From Rhodospirillales bacterium (lineage in GTDB: Bacteria > Pseudomonadota > Alphaproteobacteria > ATCC43930 > CGMCC-115725): DNA of 64,000 nucleotides. The DNA lies in assembly GCA_028288725.1 (NCBI GenBank), contig JAQGIC010000135.1, positions 1-64,000 of the forward strand. Direction: 5' to 3'. The position numbers and the translations under genes were made by a program. How positions within the stretch are numbered: the first letter of the stretch is position 1; every line of letters starts with the position of its first letter. Shown here piece after piece: positions 62,025-64,000 of the stretch. The notes under the pieces are model-generated. The model was given only the letters and a program-made list of their open reading frames with translations. It did not search any database and was not told where the DNA came from.

Positions 62025-62082
62025 GACATGTCCGCTCGTTGTTACTCCAGCGGGGAATCCGGGCTTTCGCCCGGACCTTTCC

Positions 62083-62700
62083 TTAGATCGTCGACCGATC
62101 GCGAAGGCGTCGCTCCTCCGCCAGTTGCTCCTCTGTGTAGGCAGGGGCATTTTCATCGAAGCGGGTCCAACCGCCCGCGCGATAGAGCTGCCCGCGCGAG
62201 CGCGGATCGACCTCGCGGTACTTTTGCAGAATGTTCTCTGCGACCGCAACGAGCGGCTCTTCGACCCTCACCGTAACGAGTGTGCCGCCGCGACGGACGC
62301 CTTCGGCATAGACATGGGCGTCCTGTTCGGCCACGCCGTTGCCGATCAACGCCCCGATCAGACCGCCGCCGGCGCCGCCGACCGCCGCCCCGCCGACGGC
62401 TCCCACCGCGGTCGCGACCAGCCAGCCAGCCGCCACGACGGGCCCGACGCCCGGGATCGCCAGCATCCCAAGGCCCGCCAACGCGCCGCCGGCGCCGCCG
62501 ACAACTGCGCCGAGGGCGGCACCGGCCCCCGCGCCCGGTCCGGCCTCGTTGCCTTCCTTTACCTTGACGCGATCTCCGGCCGCGGTGTGGTTCGCCACGA
62601 TACTGATCTGATCATGGGTAATCCCGGCCGCTTCCAGTTCCCGAACAGCGCCTTCGGCGTCGTCATAGGAATCAAACAGCCCCGTAAGCGTGCGAATCAT
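62083..62700 (-). CDS. stress protein with YflT/general-stress N-terminal and glycine-zipper region
   Basis: The product has 205 residues. The N-terminal 60 residues (T-L-T-G-L-F-D-S-Y-D-D-A-E-G-A-V-R-E-L-E-A-A-G-I) match the general-stress-protein-17M/YflT domain. A long glycine-zipper segment (about 75-125, G-A-G-A-G-A-A-L-G-A-V-V-G-G-A-G-G) could insert in a membrane. A second half-domain follows (R-R-G-G-T-L-V-T-V-R-V), and the tail is charged. Location near NHEJ and other stress genes fits a stress role. Confidence 0.75.
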   Translation of the reverse strand: MIRTLTGLFDSYDDAEGAVRELEAAGITHDQISIVANHTAAGDRVKVKEGNEAGPGAGAGAALGAVVGGAGGALAGLGMLAIPGVGPVVAAGWLVATAVGAVGGAAVGGAGGGLIGALIGNGVAEQDAHVYAEGVRRGGTLVTVRVEEPLVAVAENILQKYREVDPRSRGQLYRAGGWTRFDENAPAYTEEQLAEERRLRDRSTI

Positions 62701-62731
62701 GTTGATCCTCCCAGAATAGCGCGAGCTAGGC

Positions 62732-63058
62732 CTATTGATTGACGATGTTGCCCTGGTAATCGACGGCGACGCTGACTGACTTGCCGTCCTTGGTCGCCGT
62801 GCCGCGCCAGACCGACTGATCGTCCTTCTTCAATCCGCTGACGGCCGAATAGCCGTGCTTTTCCAAACGTTCCCTCGCCTGCGCCTCAGTGAAGCTGTTC
62901 TTGCCGGCGACCGGCGCGGCTGCGGTCCGGCTGTCGTCGTTGCCGTGCGTGACGGCCGGCGGGGTGGTCGAGCTGTTGTTGGGCGTGGTCTGGGCCGATG
63001 CGACGCCCGCGCCGATAATCGCGAGGCCGATGACCGCGCCCGAAAGGAAGTGCCTCAT
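62732..63058 (-). CDS. small secreted PepSY-like protein
   Basis: The product has 108 residues. Start 63058 follows GGAGG. A signal peptide (L-S-G-A-V-I-G-L-A-I-I-G-A-G-V-A-S-A) precedes a T/S/N-rich linker and a compact C-terminal domain: S-F-T-E-A-Q-A-R-E-R-L-E-K-H-G-Y, then W-R-G-T-A and V-S-V-A-V-D-Y-Q-G-N. That pattern, a helix then a strand with D-x-x-G-x-I, is PepSY-like. It is an envelope protein of unknown function, frequent near stress genes in this group. Confidence 0.65.
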   Translation of the reverse strand: MRHFLSGAVIGLAIIGAGVASAQTTPNNSSTTPPAVTHGNDDSRTAAAPVAGKNSFTEAQARERLEKHGYSAVSGLKKDDQSVWRGTATKDGKSVSVAVDYQGNIVNQ

Positions 63059-63412
63059 GTTTTCCTCCACTAGCATTTTCTGCATATCCAAGGGCCGAGC
63101 GTGCGTTTGGTTGCTCGGCTTCCGCACTTGATGCGGAGCCGATCGCGCGGCGAGGCCCGGCCGAGGGGAAACCCTCCGGCCGGCCGACGTCGGCATTTGG
63201 TGATTTGGTCATGGTGCGGCCACCGGGGACCCGCGCCGAGATCGGCTCCGCCGACCTGATCGGTCTCAGGGTGGGACGCCGTGCGGACGGGCCGCGAACA
63301 AAACGTCTGACGGCCAACTTTGATCAAGTCCGACAGCAGTCTGACGTTCGCACGTTCCAAACACAAAAGCCGCAGAACCTAGGGTTTCTGCGGCTTTGTA
63401 CAACGGTTCGGA
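63059..63412. other. intergenic region
   Basis: Contains the promoter region of the minus-strand PepSY-like gene and, at 63365-63397, the terminator of tRNA-Lys; otherwise nothing recognisable. Confidence 0.45.
63365..63397 (-). terminator. intrinsic terminator downstream of tRNA-Lys
   Basis: AAGCCGCAGAA pairs with TTCTGCGGCTT around CCTAGGG. On the minus strand the stem is followed by TTTTGTGTTT, immediately 3' of the tRNA. Confidence 0.85.
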
Positions 63413-63488
<76 letters not shown>

Positions 63489-63663
63489 CCCGAACCGAGG
63501 CCGGGGATGTAGCAAACACCGGCAGCCCTGTCGAGAAGATTGCGACGCATAGGCGCCATCTCCCTGCGGAAGAGCGAAAGCCGTTGCGGAACCTTCGCGT
63601 CCGCGCCAGCGGTTACCGCAGCGAGTTATGATGGCCGGGATCAATCCGGCCAGGAGTTGAAGC

Positions 63664-63969
63664 ATGCGCAGAAGCGCCCTGATCCTGTCCCTGATCGTCG
63701 GAGCCTTGCCGCTGGGCGCCGCCCATGCCGAAGACACGCCCGCGGTCGAACAGGCGCGCGAGGACGGCCGCGCGGTCGGCCAAGGCACGCGGGACACCGC
63801 CGTTGCGGTCGGCAACGGCGTCGAAACCACGGCGACCAAAGTCGGCCACGGCATTCGCGACACCGCGATCCAGGTCGGCCACGGTGTCGAGAACGCGGCC
63901 CACGCGGTCGGTGCCGGTGTCGAATCCGGCTGGAATTCCTTGACCGGCAAGGACGACCGGGCCCACTAA
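63664..63969 (+). CDS. secreted 11-residue-repeat protein (LEA-like repeats)
   Basis: The product has 101 residues. A signal peptide (A-L-I-L-S-L-I-V-G-A-L-P-L-G-A-A-H-A) precedes a helical region containing five consecutive 11-residue units from residue 38: V-G-Q-G-T-R-D-T-A-V-A, V-G-N-G-V-E-T-T-A-T-K, V-G-H-G-I-R-D-T-A-I-Q, V-G-H-G-V-E-N-A-A-H-A, V-G-A-G-V-E-S-G-W-N-S. The 11-mer period resembles group-3 LEA or apolipoprotein-like amphipathic helices, suggesting membrane or protein protection in the periplasm. That role is inferred from the repeat length. Confidence 0.65.
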   Translation: MRRSALILSLIVGALPLGAAHAEDTPAVEQAREDGRAVGQGTRDTAVAVGNGVETTATKVGHGIRDTAIQVGHGVENAAHAVGAGVESGWNSLTGKDDRAH

Positions 63970-64000
63970 ATCTTCATGTCCGTTCCTTGCCGTCTTTGCG

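Overview
The window is chromosomal DNA from a high-GC, metabolically versatile free-living alphaproteobacterium, most like Rhodospirillales-type soil or plant-associated genera. The basis is family-level: groES-groEL behind a CIRCE element, many solute transporters (TRAP, ACS and DHA2 MFS, Opp-type binding protein), GntR/MarR/LysR regulators, chemotaxis and c-di-GMP genes, and a LigD/Ku repair locus. No rRNA or species marker is present, so the genus cannot be named. Three tRNA genes are visible: Val(CAC), Thr(TGT) and Lys(CTT).

Layout. 1-189 is the tail of a YgjP-like zinc metallopeptidase. About 190-3380 is a visibly less GC-rich islet holding a GIY-YIG-like plus HNH nuclease pair, a LprI-like secreted protein and an orphan gene. 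3384-4150 holds an orphan HigA-like HTH gene, a 22-bp tandem array of palindromic units directly upstream of it, and a parS-like 16-mer. 4545-9471 is cell envelope (PBP1A, TonB, lytic transglycosylase-like protein, TonB-domain periplasmic protein). 9550-20559 holds a chemoreceptor and several regulator-controlled metabolic or transport genes (MarR-MFS, MarR/TauD-isochorismatase, OppA, ACS permease, serine-glyoxylate aminotransferase with a divergent GntR). 20604-29726 is mixed housekeeping (DUF3108 protein, tRNA-Val, TPR protein, MscL, LysR, nitronate monooxygenase, GroES/GroEL). 29820-43976 holds a stand-alone CoxL-like molybdoenzyme, CysQ, a ParA-like ATPase, a diguanylate cyclase, an RlmM-like methyltransferase, a CheX plus receiver-domain cluster, Sua5, a GlcD-like FAD enzyme and a long acyl-CoA dehydrogenase.

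43986-49571 is a coherent catabolic operon: a FadR-type regulator is divergent from a TRAP binding protein, a fused DctQM permease, a 2-hydroxyacid dehydrogenase and a LigI/galactarolactone-isomerase-like hydrolase. It probably imports and breaks down a sugar acid or aromatic-derived acid. 50285-53581 carries a PAS-like protein and two membrane glycosyltransferase-type genes. 53954-63969 looks like a stress and DNA-repair district: LigD, two different Ku genes and several small envelope or stress proteins (CsbD-like, YflT-like, PepSY-like, and a secreted protein built from five 11-residue repeats).

The most unusual non-coding structures are the 22-bp palindromic array (3844-4000), a family of TAGAG-bounded palindromic units that often contain the stop codons of adjacent genes, a REP/BIME family, and a perfect 17-bp inverted repeat at the edge of the nuclease islet.
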